From assembly GCA_036502625.1 (NCBI GenBank), contig DASXYG010000117.1, positions 30,825 to 94,824 of the forward strand: 64,000 bases of DNA. Reading direction: 5' to 3'. Below the pieces are notes generated by a model, which was given only the letters and a program-made list of their open reading frames with translations, did not search any database and was not told where the DNA came from. Source of the stretch: DASXYG01 sp036502625. GTDB taxonomy: Bacteria; Actinomycetota; Actinomycetes; Streptosporangiales; Streptosporangiaceae. Both the position numbers and the translations under genes were made by a program. Positions 34,243 to 42,313 of this stretch are shown piece after piece; the stretch's first letter is position 1; each line of letters opens with the position of its first letter.

Positions 34243-36261
34243 ATGACCGCCCGGACCCGATCAGCACCGTCCCGTCCCGCCGCGCGCCCCGCGCGGACCA
34301 TCGTCGTGCCGATCGTCGTCGCGGTCGTCACCGCCGTGGCCGGGCTGGTGATCGCGCTGCTCGCCGGGGGCGCGGTGGTCGAGAAGATCATCCCTGGCCT
34401 GCCGGACGCCGGAACGCTCACCCGGTGGGCGCTGCCGTTCGCGAAGCTCGTCATGGACCTCGCGTCGATGCTCACCGTGGGCGCGCTCGTCGTGGCCGTC
34501 ACGCTGCTCCCGTCGAAGAAGGGCGCGCTCGGCGCGTCCGCGCAGACGTACCTGCGCGCGGTGTCCTGGTTCGCCGCCGCGTGGGCGGTGGCCGCGGCGG
34601 TCACGCTGGTCTTCGCGGTGTCCGACATCGTGGGCCTGCCCGTACGCCAGATCCTCGGCAACGAGCTGACCAGCTACGCCGGGTCGGTCGACCAGGGCGT
34701 CGCGCTCATGCTGGTGATCCTGCTGACCACGGCGGTCGCGCTGTTCGCCCGTACGACCACGTCGCTGAACGCGGCGGGCGGCCTGCTCGCGCTCGCGGTC
34801 GTCGCGGTGCTGCCGGTGCCGCTGACCGGCCACTCGGCGACCTCGCCCAACCACGAGGTCGCCGTCACCAGCCTCGCGCTGCACGTCGTCGGCGTCACGC
34901 TGTGGGTGGGCGCGCTGGCCGCGCTGCTGCCGTACGCCCTGCGCCACGGCCAGGACACCACCGCGGCGGCGAACCGGTTCAGCCGCATGGCGGTGTGGTG
35001 CTACCTCGCGGTCGGCCTCAGCGGCGTGGCCAACGCGGCCACCCGCCTGACGTCCGTCTCCGACCTGTGGGCCACCAGGTACGGAATGCTGATCCTGGCG
35101 AAGGCGGTCGCGTTCGCGCTGCTCGGCTACATCGGGTGGCTGCACCGCGAGCGCACGCTTCCGGCGCTCGCGGCCAAGGGCGACGACGCGCGGCGCGGAC
35201 TGTTCACCCGGCTGGCCGCCGTCGAGGTCGCGATCATGACCGCCACCATCGGCATCGCGGTGGCGCTCGCCCAGACGGCGCCGCCGCCGGTCACCTCGAC
35301 CGGCGACGCCGTACGCGACCTCCTCGGCTACAGCCTCCCGCCGCCGGTCACGCTCGGGCGGCTCGTCACCCTCTGGCGGCCCGACCTGTTCTTCGGCGTG
35401 CTCATCGTGGTGCTCGGCGGGTTGTACGCGGCCGGGGTCGTCCGGCTGCGCCGCCGCGGCGACACGTGGTCGCTCGGCCGCACCCTCGCGTGGTTCGCGG
35501 GCCTCGTGGTGATCGCCGCGTCCACGCTGACGGGCGTCGCGACGTACGCACCGGTGCTGTTCAGCGTGCACATGGGCCAGCACATGGCGATCAACATGCT
35601 GGCGCCGATCTTCCTGGTGCTCGGCGCGCCGGTGACGCTGGCGCTGCGCGCGCTGCACCCGGCCGCCCGCCGCGGCGACCGCGGCCCGCGCGAGTGGCTG
35701 GTCGCGATCCTGCACAGCCCGGTGCTGAAGTTCCTCACGCACCCGCTGATCGCCACCGTGATCTTCATGGGCAGCACGTACGTCCTGTACTTCACGAACC
35801 TGTTCGAGACCCTCATGAGCGACCACCTCGGCCACCTGCTCATGACGATCCACTTCCTGGCCAGCGGCTCCCTGTTCTTCTGGCTACTCCTCGGCGTCGA
35901 CCCGGCGCCGCGGAAGCTCCCGCACCTGCTGCGGCTGTTCATCTTCTTCGTGACCATGCCGTTCCACGCGTTCTTCGGCATCGCGCTGATGAGCATGCGG
36001 ACGGCCGTGGCCAGCGGTTGGTACCTCTCGCTGCACCGCGACTGGGGCGCGTCTCTGGTCACCGACCAGCACACCGGCGGCGCCATCGCCTGGGCCTTCG
36101 GCGACATCCCAACCCTCCTGGTGATGATCGCCATCGCCTTCCAATGGGCCAACGACGACGACCGGAAAGCCCGCCGCCGCGAACGCCACGAGGACCGCAC
36201 GGGCGGCAACGAACTCAACAAGTACAACGACTACCTGGCGTCGCTGGACAAGCACGGCTGA
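34243..36261 (+). CDS. CopD-CtaG fusion: copper uptake/cytochrome oxidase copper-assembly protein
   Basis: 672 residues from ATG 34243, about 14-16 membrane helices. N-terminal half (to about 350) is a CopD copper-resistance/import domain with the GHSATSPNHEVAVTSLALHV segment supplying metal His; the second half (about 375-630) is a CtaG (caa3_CtaG) domain with HMGQHMAINMLAPIFLVLG and MTIHFLASGSLFFW. Such fusions are standard in actinobacteria and deliver copper across the membrane for CuA/CuB insertion into cytochrome c oxidase. No PCu(A)C or CopC gene is adjacent. The C-terminal 35 residues are charged and cytoplasmic. Confidence 0.93.
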   Translation: MTARTRSAPSRPAARPARTIVVPIVVAVVTAVAGLVIALLAGGAVVEKIIPGLPDAGTLTRWALPFAKLVMDLASMLTVGALVVAVTLLPSKKGALGASAQTYLRAVSWFAAAWAVAAAVTLVFAVSDIVGLPVRQILGNELTSYAGSVDQGVALMLVILLTTAVALFARTTTSLNAAGGLLALAVVAVLPVPLTGHSATSPNHEVAVTSLALHVVGVTLWVGALAALLPYALRHGQDTTAAANRFSRMAVWCYLAVGLSGVANAATRLTSVSDLWATRYGMLILAKAVAFALLGYIGWLHRERTLPALAAKGDDARRGLFTRLAAVEVAIMTATIGIAVALAQTAPPPVTSTGDAVRDLLGYSLPPPVTLGRLVTLWRPDLFFGVLIVVLGGLYAAGVVRLRRRGDTWSLGRTLAWFAGLVVIAASTLTGVATYAPVLFSVHMGQHMAINMLAPIFLVLGAPVTLALRALHPAARRGDRGPREWLVAILHSPVLKFLTHPLIATVIFMGSTYVLYFTNLFETLMSDHLGHLLMTIHFLASGSLFFWLLLGVDPAPRKLPHLLRLFIFFVTMPFHAFFGIALMSMRTAVASGWYLSLHRDWGASLVTDQHTGGAIAWAFGDIPTLLVMIAIAFQWANDDDRKARRRERHEDRTGGNELNKYNDYLASLDKHG

Positions 36262-36654
36262 GCCGGGGCGCTCCTGGCCCCTGCGCTGAGCCGCGAGGGC
36301 AGGCCGCGCCGCGAGGGCGTCCCCGCGCCCCGCACTCTCTCCCGGGCCGTGCTCCCAGGCTTCCCTCCCTGCACACCCTCCCGGCTCTTGCTCCCCTGGC
36401 CTTGGTCCAGCCTCTTGCTCCTGGGCCTTGCTCCCGGGCCTCCCTCCCTGCGCTCGCGCACCCTGTGCTCGGGTCTTGGTCTCGGGTCTTGGTCCGCCGC
36501 TCCTGGCCTGGCCTTGCGGGAGCCGAGTGCGGAGGGCCGTGCGGTGTCGGGGTAGCCGCGTTGCGGCGGCTTCTGGGTTCGACGGGGGCTGTGGCTCGTG
36601 ACGCGCGGGTCGGGAGCTGGCGGTGTGGGTGGGGGGTTGGGGTACCGGAGACAA

Positions 36655-36689
36655 AGGCCGCGCTGCGCGCGACTGTGTTTTCGCGCCCT
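36655..36689 (-). repeat. Inverted copy (about 35 bp) of intergenic repeat
   Basis: The reverse complement of this stretch matches 36970-37004 at about 30 of 35 positions; shared core cgcgcgactg (from base 36666) against cagtcgcgcg in the direct copy. With the direct copies it could form a long stem in transcripts. Confidence 0.6.
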
Positions 36690-36770
36690 GGGTTGGGCGT
36701 GTTCGGGGTTGGGCCGCGGGGCTGTCGCTCTTGCTTGGGCGGGCTGGGGGTGTCGCGGAGCGCGTGCACC

Positions 36771-36862
36771 GGGCCGGGCTGGTTTAGGGCGTCAGCCTCG
36801 TGGCTCCGCTGAGAACTCGCAGGGCTGAGGGCGCGGGCAATGAGTCGCGCGGAGCGCGGCCT
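36771..36862 (+). repeat. Direct repeat copy A of a ~92-bp intergenic element
   Basis: Matches copy B (36913-37004) at a constant offset of 142 bp with roughly ten substitutions and no indels. Identical blocks include cgcagggctgagggcgcggg and gtcgcgcggagcgcggcct. Non-coding; REP-like in character. Confidence 0.75.
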
Positions 36863-36912
36863 CTGGGGTGCGGGTTGGGGGACACGGGCGTGCCGCTCGC
36901 GATGAGTGGCCG

Positions 36913-37004
36913 GGGTCGGGCTGGCTTGGGGCGGCAGCCTCGCGGCTCCGCTGAGGATTCGCAGGGCTGAGGGCGCGGGAAATCAGTCGCGCGGAGCGCG
37001 GCCT
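36913..37004 (+). repeat. Direct repeat copy B of the ~92-bp intergenic element
   Basis: Second copy, 142 bp downstream of copy A. Contains ggctccgctgag near its middle and ends gcgcggagcgcggcct; both ends are Gly/Cys-codon-free, GC-rich and without an open frame in common. Confidence 0.75.
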
Positions 37005-37077
37005 TTCTGTCGCGGGGTTCCGGGCCGATGCCGGACGGGGCCGCCGCGGGTTTCGGGGTGGGAGGTGGTGGGTGTGA

Positions 37078-37117
37078 GGTAGGTTATAGGCGGTAATTCC
37101 TACCAGTTTAGTTGACA
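37078..37117 (+). promoter_or_regulatory. Inverted repeat and consensus -35 ahead of the organosulfur genes
   Basis: Perfect arms ggtagg (37078-37083) and cctacc (37099-37104) flank an AT-rich 15-bp spacer; 7 bp further is ttgaca (37112-37117), a consensus -35 hexamer. A spacing of about 17 bp puts a weak -10 (caggct) at 37135, so transcription would begin about at the ATG at 37147, a leaderless mRNA. The inverted repeat is a candidate site for sulfur-responsive control. Promoter call is moderate, regulator unknown. Confidence 0.45.
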
Positions 37118-37146
37118 TTGGTTCTGGCGGGACTCAGGCTTGGGGT

Positions 37147-38229
37147 ATGTCTTCTCCTATTGCGTCTGCCCCATCGGGTGCGCCTCCGTCACCGTCCCCG
37201 CTCACTGAGATCTGGTACACCCGCTGCCCGGTGCCCACCGCGTCCGGGGTGGCTATCGACCTTGGGCTGCTCGATCGGGAGTTCGGGGCTGACGGCATCT
37301 CTGTCGGCTCCTTGCGGTCCGCGCAGACTCGGGTGGCGCGGGAGTCGCATTACGACCACACGCTGCCGGCGCTGTTCCGTGAGGGCGGGAACGTGCCCGC
37401 GTTGTGGGCGCGCGCTCGCGGGGCGGACACGCGGCTGATCGGGCTGACCTGGGTGGAGGAGCGGCAGCTTGTGCTCGCCCGGCCGGGGGAGCATGCGGGG
37501 GAGGCCGGGGCGCTGCGCGGGCGGCGGCTCGCGCTTCCGGCGCACGGCCGCGACCGGGTCGACTTCGCCCGTGCCATGGCGCTGCGCGGTTTCCACGCCG
37601 CGCTCGCGGCCGCGGACTTGACCCCGGACGACGCCGCGTTCACCGACGTCGCGACCGTGCCCGGCGACCTCACCCGGCGCACCGGGCCGGGCGCCGGCGC
37701 GTACGCCGCGGAGCTGGCCGCGCTGCGCGTCGGCGAGGTGGACGCGATCTACGTCAAGGGCGCGCCCGGCGTCGACCTGGCTACCGCGTACGGCCTGGCG
37801 ACCGTCGTCGATCTGGCCGGGCTGCCGGACCGGCGGCTGCGGATCAACAACGGCACGCCGCGCACGCTGACCGTCAGCGGCGCCCTGCTGCGCGACCACC
37901 CGGACATCGTCACGCGGTACGTCGCGCGGCTCCTGCGCGCCGCGTCGTGGGCGTACGGGCACGGCGACGACGTGGCCGCGATCGTCGCGACCGAGACCGG
38001 TGGCGGCATCCCGGCCGTGCGCGCCGCGTACGGGCCCACCCTGCACCGTTCGCTGCGCCCGACCATCACCGACGACCTGCTGGCGGCGCTCGCCGACCAG
38101 CGCGACTTCCTGCGCGCGCACGGCTTCCTGGCCGGCGACGTCGACATCGACGCGTGGGTGGACGAGCGGCCGCTGCGGGCCGCACTGGAATCGAACCGTA
38201 CGCACGTGACCGAGGAAGGCGCCGCATGA
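37147..38229 (+). CDS. DszB-like desulfinase (SBP-fold, Cys-His-Arg active site)
   Basis: 360 residues with no signal peptide, so cytoplasmic despite the substrate-binding-protein fold. The N-terminus WYTRCPVPTAS aligns with YSNCPVPNA of 2-hydroxybiphenyl-2-sulfinate desulfinase; catalytic Cys is at 27 in both. SHYDHTLPALFREGGNVP aligns with DszB VHFTYDQPAYTRFGGEIP, conserving His68 and Arg78 with the same 10-residue spacing as His60/Arg70. Such an enzyme cleaves an organic sulfinate to sulfite. First gene of a run with two SsuA-like proteins and an SsuD-like monooxygenase. The substrate need not be an aryl sulfinate. Alternative: a plain sulfonate-binding protein. Confidence 0.75.
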   Translation: MSSPIASAPSGAPPSPSPLTEIWYTRCPVPTASGVAIDLGLLDREFGADGISVGSLRSAQTRVARESHYDHTLPALFREGGNVPALWARARGADTRLIGLTWVEERQLVLARPGEHAGEAGALRGRRLALPAHGRDRVDFARAMALRGFHAALAAADLTPDDAAFTDVATVPGDLTRRTGPGAGAYAAELAALRVGEVDAIYVKGAPGVDLATAYGLATVVDLAGLPDRRLRINNGTPRTLTVSGALLRDHPDIVTRYVARLLRAASWAYGHGDDVAAIVATETGGGIPAVRAAYGPTLHRSLRPTITDDLLAALADQRDFLRAHGFLAGDVDIDAWVDERPLRAALESNRTHVTEEGAA

Positions 38230-39137
38230 CCGTCCGCGTCGGGGTCCACCCGAGCAACCACACCCTGTTCATCACCAGCCACCTGCCCGCGCTGCGCGCC
38301 GCGCTCGGCGACGTCGAGTGGGTGCGCTACCCGGGCGGCGCCAGCACGGTGCACCGCATCGGCGCGGGCGACATCGACGTGGGCGGCACCGGCAGCACGC
38401 CGCCGATCACCGGGCAGGCCGCGGGGGTGGACCTCGTCTACCTCGCGACGTCCGCGCCGCGCCCGGCGCACGGCAAGCTGGTGGTGCCGCGCGGCTCCTC
38501 GGTCCGTACGGTCGACGACCTGCGCGGCCGGCAGGTCGCGTTCGGCATCGGCTCCTGGCAGACCCAGCTCCTCGCCGTCCTGCTCGACCGCGCCGGGCTC
38601 GCGTACGACGACATCGAGCCGGTGCCCGCCGGCCCGGACACCTACGGCCGGTTCACCGCCGGGCGGATCGACGCCTGGGTGGCGCCGAACCCGCCGCTCG
38701 ACCGGCTCGTACGGGACCTCGGCGCGCGGGTCGTCGCCGAGACGACCGACTACATCTCCAACCCGTCGGTGTTCTTCGCCGACCGCGCGTTCGCGACGGA
38801 GCACCGCGCGGAGGTGGCGCACGTCCTCGCGGGGCTGCACGCCGCCGACCTGTGGATCGCCACCCATCCCGACGAGGCCGCCGCCGTCTACTCCGAGCAC
38901 GCACCCGCGGGCGCGACCTTCGAGGAGTGGGCGGGCGCGCTGCTGGCCCGCCCGTGGGGGCTGCGCACGCCGGACGCGGAGTTCCTGGCCGAGCAGCAGC
39001 GCGCCGCCGACGTGTTCCACCGGTTCGGGATCATCGCCGAGCCCGTCACGGTCGCCGACGCCACCCTGGCCGACCCGGTGCCCGTACCGGACGCGGAGCC
39101 GAGCGGCGGCGCGGACGAGCCGGCGAGGAGCTTCTGA
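38226..39137 (+). CDS. Leaderless SsuA-like substrate-binding-fold protein
   Basis: 303 residues, ATGA overlap with the desulfinase-like gene. IGAGDIDVGGTGSTPPITGQAAGVDLVYLAT (motif parts about 45-75), VVPRGSSVRTVDDLRGRQVAFG and the C-terminal helix run are those of SsuA/TauA aliphatic-sulfonate binding proteins, yet it begins MTVRVGVHPSNHT with no signal peptide or lipobox. It may be a cytoplasmic sulfonate-binding protein, or another enzyme on this fold, as in DszB and the thiamine-pyrimidine synthase THI5. No Cys equivalent to the DszB active site is seen near its N-terminus. Confidence 0.78.
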   Translation: MTVRVGVHPSNHTLFITSHLPALRAALGDVEWVRYPGGASTVHRIGAGDIDVGGTGSTPPITGQAAGVDLVYLATSAPRPAHGKLVVPRGSSVRTVDDLRGRQVAFGIGSWQTQLLAVLLDRAGLAYDDIEPVPAGPDTYGRFTAGRIDAWVAPNPPLDRLVRDLGARVVAETTDYISNPSVFFADRAFATEHRAEVAHVLAGLHAADLWIATHPDEAAAVYSEHAPAGATFEEWAGALLARPWGLRTPDAEFLAEQQRAADVFHRFGIIAEPVTVADATLADPVPVPDAEPSGGADEPARSF

Positions 39138-39138
39138 C

Positions 39139-40272
39139 GTGGAGGTCCTCTGGTATCTGACCGCGCCGGACGGGCGGTATCCGTGGGCGCCCGAGGGCGC
39201 GCGGGTGATCGACCACGCGTACCTCACGCAGATCGCCCGCGCCGTGGACCACCTCGGCTACACGGGCGCGCTGCTGGCCACCGGTCCGCACGACACGTGG
39301 GTGCTCGCGTCGTCGCTGCTCGCCTACACCGAGCGGATGCGGTTCCTGGTCGCCGTGCACCCGGGGCTGGTGTCGCCGACGCTGCTGGCGAAGATGTCCG
39401 CCACGTTCGACCAGTTCTCCGGCGGCCGGCTCATCCTGAACATCGTCAACGGGGAGTCGCGGCAGCTCGCCGGCTATGGGCTGCACCTCGGCCACGACGA
39501 GCGGTACGCGCACAGCGACGAGTACCTGACCGTGTGGAAGCGGCTGATGGCCGGGGAGACCGTCGACTTCGCCGGCGAGCACGTACGGATCGACGGCGGA
39601 AGCATCGCGCTGCCGCCGGTCCAGCGGCCGCACCCGCCGCTGTGGTTCGGCGGGTCGTCGCCGGCGGCGCTTGACGTCGCGGCCAAGCACATCGACACGT
39701 ACCTCTCGTGGGGGGAGACGCCGCCGCAGGCCGCGGAGAAGATCGCCGCGCTGCGCGGCCTCGCCGCCGGGTACGGCCGCGCGGACGGGCTGCGGTTCGG
39801 CATCCGCCTGTACGTCATCGTCCGCGACACCGAAGAGGAGGCGTGGGCGCAGGCCGACTGGCTGCTGCGGCGCATGGACCCCGAGGTGGTCGCGCGCGCC
39901 CAGGAGCGGTTCGCCGCCAGCGACTCGGTCGGCCAGCGCCGCATGTGGTCGCTGCACCGCGGCGCCATCCCGGACGAGGTGCGCGACCTGGAGATCTACC
40001 CGAACCTGTGGGCCGGGATGGGGCTGATCCGCCAGGGTCCCGGCACGGCGATCGTCGGGAACCCGGAGCAGGTGGTGGACCGGATCAACGAGTACCGGGC
40101 GGCCGGCATCGAGACGTTCATCGTGTCCGGCGTGCCGCTGCTCGAAGAGGCGTACCGGGTCGCCGAGCTGGTGCTGCCGCACCTGCCGGTCGACGGCCGT
40201 ACGGAGCCGGCCGCGCCCTCGTTCACCTGGGAGTCGCGCGCCGAGCCCGCGCCGCAGGGGGCGGCCGGATGA
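39139..40272 (+). CDS. ssuD: FMNH2-dependent alkanesulfonate monooxygenase-like (SsuD)
   Basis: 377 residues from GTG 39139 (gaggag 9 bp upstream). Aligns throughout with E. coli SsuD: VDHGYL-like IDHAYLTQIA, LGYTGALLATG, PLWFGGSSPAA, TYLSWGETP, FGIRLYVIVRDTEEEAW, DSVGQRRMWSLHRG (Arg/His near 265) and GLIRQGPGTAIVG (Arg near 295). It should oxidise a sulfonate C-S bond with FMNH2 and O2, releasing sulfite. The loop holding Cys54 in E. coli SsuD is two residues shorter here and has no Cys. No flavin reductase (SsuE) gene is adjacent. It overlaps the following lipoprotein gene by 4 bp. Confidence 0.88.
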   Translation: MEVLWYLTAPDGRYPWAPEGARVIDHAYLTQIARAVDHLGYTGALLATGPHDTWVLASSLLAYTERMRFLVAVHPGLVSPTLLAKMSATFDQFSGGRLILNIVNGESRQLAGYGLHLGHDERYAHSDEYLTVWKRLMAGETVDFAGEHVRIDGGSIALPPVQRPHPPLWFGGSSPAALDVAAKHIDTYLSWGETPPQAAEKIAALRGLAAGYGRADGLRFGIRLYVIVRDTEEEAWAQADWLLRRMDPEVVARAQERFAASDSVGQRRMWSLHRGAIPDEVRDLEIYPNLWAGMGLIRQGPGTAIVGNPEQVVDRINEYRAAGIETFIVSGVPLLEEAYRVAELVLPHLPVDGRTEPAAPSFTWESRAEPAPQGAAG

Positions 40273-41264
40273 GGACGCGTACGGGGCGGGCACGGCCCGT
40301 CCTCGCACTGGCCGCCGCCGTCGTCGTGGCCGCCGCATCGCTCGGGGGCTGCGGCGGCGCGGCGGCCGGCGCCGGCACGGGCGGCACGACCGTCAGGATC
40401 GCGCCGCTGCAGAGCGCCGACGCGCTCACGCTCGGGCAGGAGGACGGCGGCATCGCCAAGGCGCTGAAGGCCAAGGGCGCCCGGGTGGCGTTCACCGCGC
40501 CGTTCCCGGCGTTCGCCCCGGCCGCCGAGGCGGTGCGGGCCGGGAGCGTGGACATCACGACCGGCAGCATCACGTCGGTGGTGGGCGCGCTGTCCGGCGA
40601 CAACGACGTCACGGTGTTCGCCGCCCAGCCCAGCGACCCGGCGTCGGAGGGCATCGCGGTGCCCAAGGGCAGCCCGGTCCGTACGATCGCGGACCTGCGC
40701 GGCCGTACGGTCGCCGTCAACCGGGGCGGTACGGGGGAGTACCTGCTGCTGAAGGCGCTTCGGCAGGCGGGCATTCCGGCGGGCCAGGTGACCAGGCGCT
40801 ACATCCCGCCCGCCGACGCGGCACCGGCGTTCGCCGCGGGCAAGGTGGACGCCTGGGCGGTGTGGGGCACGTTCTTCGCCACCGCGCAGACGGCGTACGG
40901 CGGCCGGGTGCTGACCACCGGCGGCCGGATCGGCTCGCAGAACGACGTCGTCTACGTCGCCCGCACCGCGTTCCTGAAGGCCCACCCGGACCTCGTGAAG
41001 ACCGTCGCGGACACCGTGTTCGCGACCAGCGCCAAGGCGCGCTCCGACCCGGCGCGCACGGTCGGCGTCTACCGCGACCGGCTCAAGCTGCCGGAACCGG
41101 TGGCGGCGTACATGGGCCGGCACATCGCGCACCCGGCCGTACCCGTCGGCCCGAAGACGGTGCGCCGCTACGAGGACGTCGCCGCGTTCTTCGCGCAGGA
41201 GAAGGTCATCCCCGCACCGGTGACCATCGCCGGCCACGTCGTGGACGTCCGCACGCTCACCTGA
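40269..41264 (+). CDS. Sulfonate/nitrate/taurine ABC transporter binding lipoprotein (SsuA-like)
   Basis: 331 residues with signal peptide and lipobox LGGC (Cys near residue 23), so it is anchored outside the membrane. NMT1/SsuA-type domain: AEAVRAGSVDITTGSITSVV (about 90-109), VPKGSPVRTIADLRGRTVAV, GKVDAWAVWGTFFATAQ, and YVARTAFLKAHPDLVKTV. It is the exported receptor of an ABC importer, but no permease or ATPase gene lies in this region, so it must use components encoded elsewhere. ATGA overlap with ssuD. A strong hairpin follows at 41284. Confidence 0.87.
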   Translation: MRTRTGRARPVLALAAAVVVAAASLGGCGGAAAGAGTGGTTVRIAPLQSADALTLGQEDGGIAKALKAKGARVAFTAPFPAFAPAAEAVRAGSVDITTGSITSVVGALSGDNDVTVFAAQPSDPASEGIAVPKGSPVRTIADLRGRTVAVNRGGTGEYLLLKALRQAGIPAGQVTRRYIPPADAAPAFAAGKVDAWAVWGTFFATAQTAYGGRVLTTGGRIGSQNDVVYVARTAFLKAHPDLVKTVADTVFATSAKARSDPARTVGVYRDRLKLPEPVAAYMGRHIAHPAVPVGPKTVRRYEDVAAFFAQEKVIPAPVTIAGHVVDVRTLT

Positions 41265-41283
41265 CGCGGGGGTTCAGCCGTGC

Positions 41284-41311
41284 GCGGACGCGCCCGTGGG
41301 GGCGCGTCCGC
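41284..41311 (+). terminator. Hairpin ending the organosulfur operon
   Basis: Perfect 11-bp stem gcggacgcgcc/ggcgcgtccgc with a 6-base loop, starting 20 bp after the lipoprotein stop. No T tract. The 37147-41264 genes overlap or abut and probably form one transcript ending here. Confidence 0.7.
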
Positions 41312-41328
41312 CATGGCAATCTGCGGGC

Positions 41329-42207
41329 ATGAACGACATCCGTTTCGGTGTGAACGTCCACGCGGCCGACGACGGGTTCGCCGCGCACGCGCGCGAGCTC
41401 GAGTCGCTCGGCTTCGACACGATCTTCCTCCCCGACCACCTCGGCATGCCGGCGCCGTTCCCCGCGCTGACGGCCGCCGCCGCGGCCACCGAGCGCGTAC
41501 GCGTCGGCACGTACGTCCTCAACGTGGGGTTCTGGAACACGGCGCTGCTGGCCCGCGAGGCGGCCACCGTCGACCGGCTCAGCGGCGGGCGGCTGGTCCT
41601 CGGCATCGGCGCCGGCCACATGAAGTCCGAGTTCGACATGGCGGGCCTCGCGTTCGAGCCGTTCGAGCGGCGGCTCACCAAGCTCGTCGACGTCGTGGAC
41701 GACCTGGACGAGCTGCTGAGCAGCCCGGACCACGCGCCGCAGGCGGTGCAGCGGCCGCGCCCGCCGCTGCTCATCGGCGGCACCGGTGACGGCGTCCTGA
41801 CGATCGCCGCCCAGCGCGCCGACATCCTCGGCCTGGCCGGGACGTGGCAGCTCCCCGGCCGTCCGCCGGGCACGTTCCGGCTGATCAGCGCCGAGGAGAC
41901 GGACGAACGGCTGGCGTTCTTCCGCAGCGCCGCCGGGCCGCGCGCCGCGGACATCGCGATCGACGTGCTCGTCCAGAGCGTCGAGATCACCGACGACCGG
42001 AAGGGCGCGGCCGAGAAGTTCGCCGCCGAGCTGGACAACACGCTGACGCCGGAGGAGGTCCTGGAGACGCCGTACGTCCTGTTCGGCACCGTCGAGGAGA
42101 TCGCGGAGCAGGTGCGGGCGCGGGCCGGGCGCTGGGGCATCGGCGGCTTCACCGTGCACCAGCCGTCGTACGCGGCGATGGCGAAGGTGATCGCCACGAT
42201 GCGGTGA
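41329..42207 (+). CDS. LLM class F420-dependent oxidoreductase
   Basis: 292 residues from ATG 41329. Luciferase-like TIM barrel: FGVNVHAADDGF at the N-terminus, FDTIFLPDHLGMPAPFPAL (about 26-44), RVRVGTYVLN, LAREAATVDRLSGGRLVLGIGAGH (about 75-98) and the C-terminal SVDEIAEQV-like helix. The GTYVLNVGFWNTALLAREAAT pattern is that of the F420-type actinobacterial subgroup, not of FMN luciferases. Substrate unknown. It lies after the terminator of the sulfur operon, but a linked role cannot be excluded since the fold also occurs in SsuD. Confidence 0.87.
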   Translation: MNDIRFGVNVHAADDGFAAHARELESLGFDTIFLPDHLGMPAPFPALTAAAAATERVRVGTYVLNVGFWNTALLAREAATVDRLSGGRLVLGIGAGHMKSEFDMAGLAFEPFERRLTKLVDVVDDLDELLSSPDHAPQAVQRPRPPLLIGGTGDGVLTIAAQRADILGLAGTWQLPGRPPGTFRLISAEETDERLAFFRSAAGPRAADIAIDVLVQSVEITDDRKGAAEKFAAELDNTLTPEEVLETPYVLFGTVEEIAEQVRARAGRWGIGGFTVHQPSYAAMAKVIATMR

Positions 42208-42313
42208 CGCGCGGGTCATGGCCGGGCCGTGACGGCAAATTCTCGGCTGCCGCCCTGCCAATGTCCGCCCTCGTCGCCGTGGACGGGGTTCCGGGCGGCG
42301 TTACCGTCGGGGC

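Larger units (their letters stand above)
36262..37146. other. 885-bp gene-free region with degenerate repeats
   Basis: No open frame here has plausible protein texture or a ribosome binding site. 36262-36540 is C/T-rich on this strand with degenerate repeats of cttgctcc-, ctcgggtcttggt- and ccctccctgc-like words; 36541-37060 is G-rich and carries three copies of a longer element (listed separately). Base composition differs from flanking genes. The last 70 bp are AT-richer and hold the putative promoter of the organosulfur genes. Assembly or slippage artefacts cannot be excluded in such sequence. Confidence 0.7.

Noticed and set aside
34185..36812. 875-codon + strand frame over the CopD-CtaG gene
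   Set aside because: Out-of-frame shadow, Arg/Pro-rich, lacking membrane helices, whereas the other frame has CopD and CtaG domains.
36262..37146. Possible CRISPR-like array or small genes
   Set aside because: The repeats are degenerate, of unequal spacing and without spacers of constant length; no cas genes; open frames are low-complexity Arg/Pro/Ala.
37147..41264. A complete sulfonate ABC transporter
   Set aside because: Two binding proteins but no permease or ATP-binding protein was found on either strand between 36 and 45 kb.
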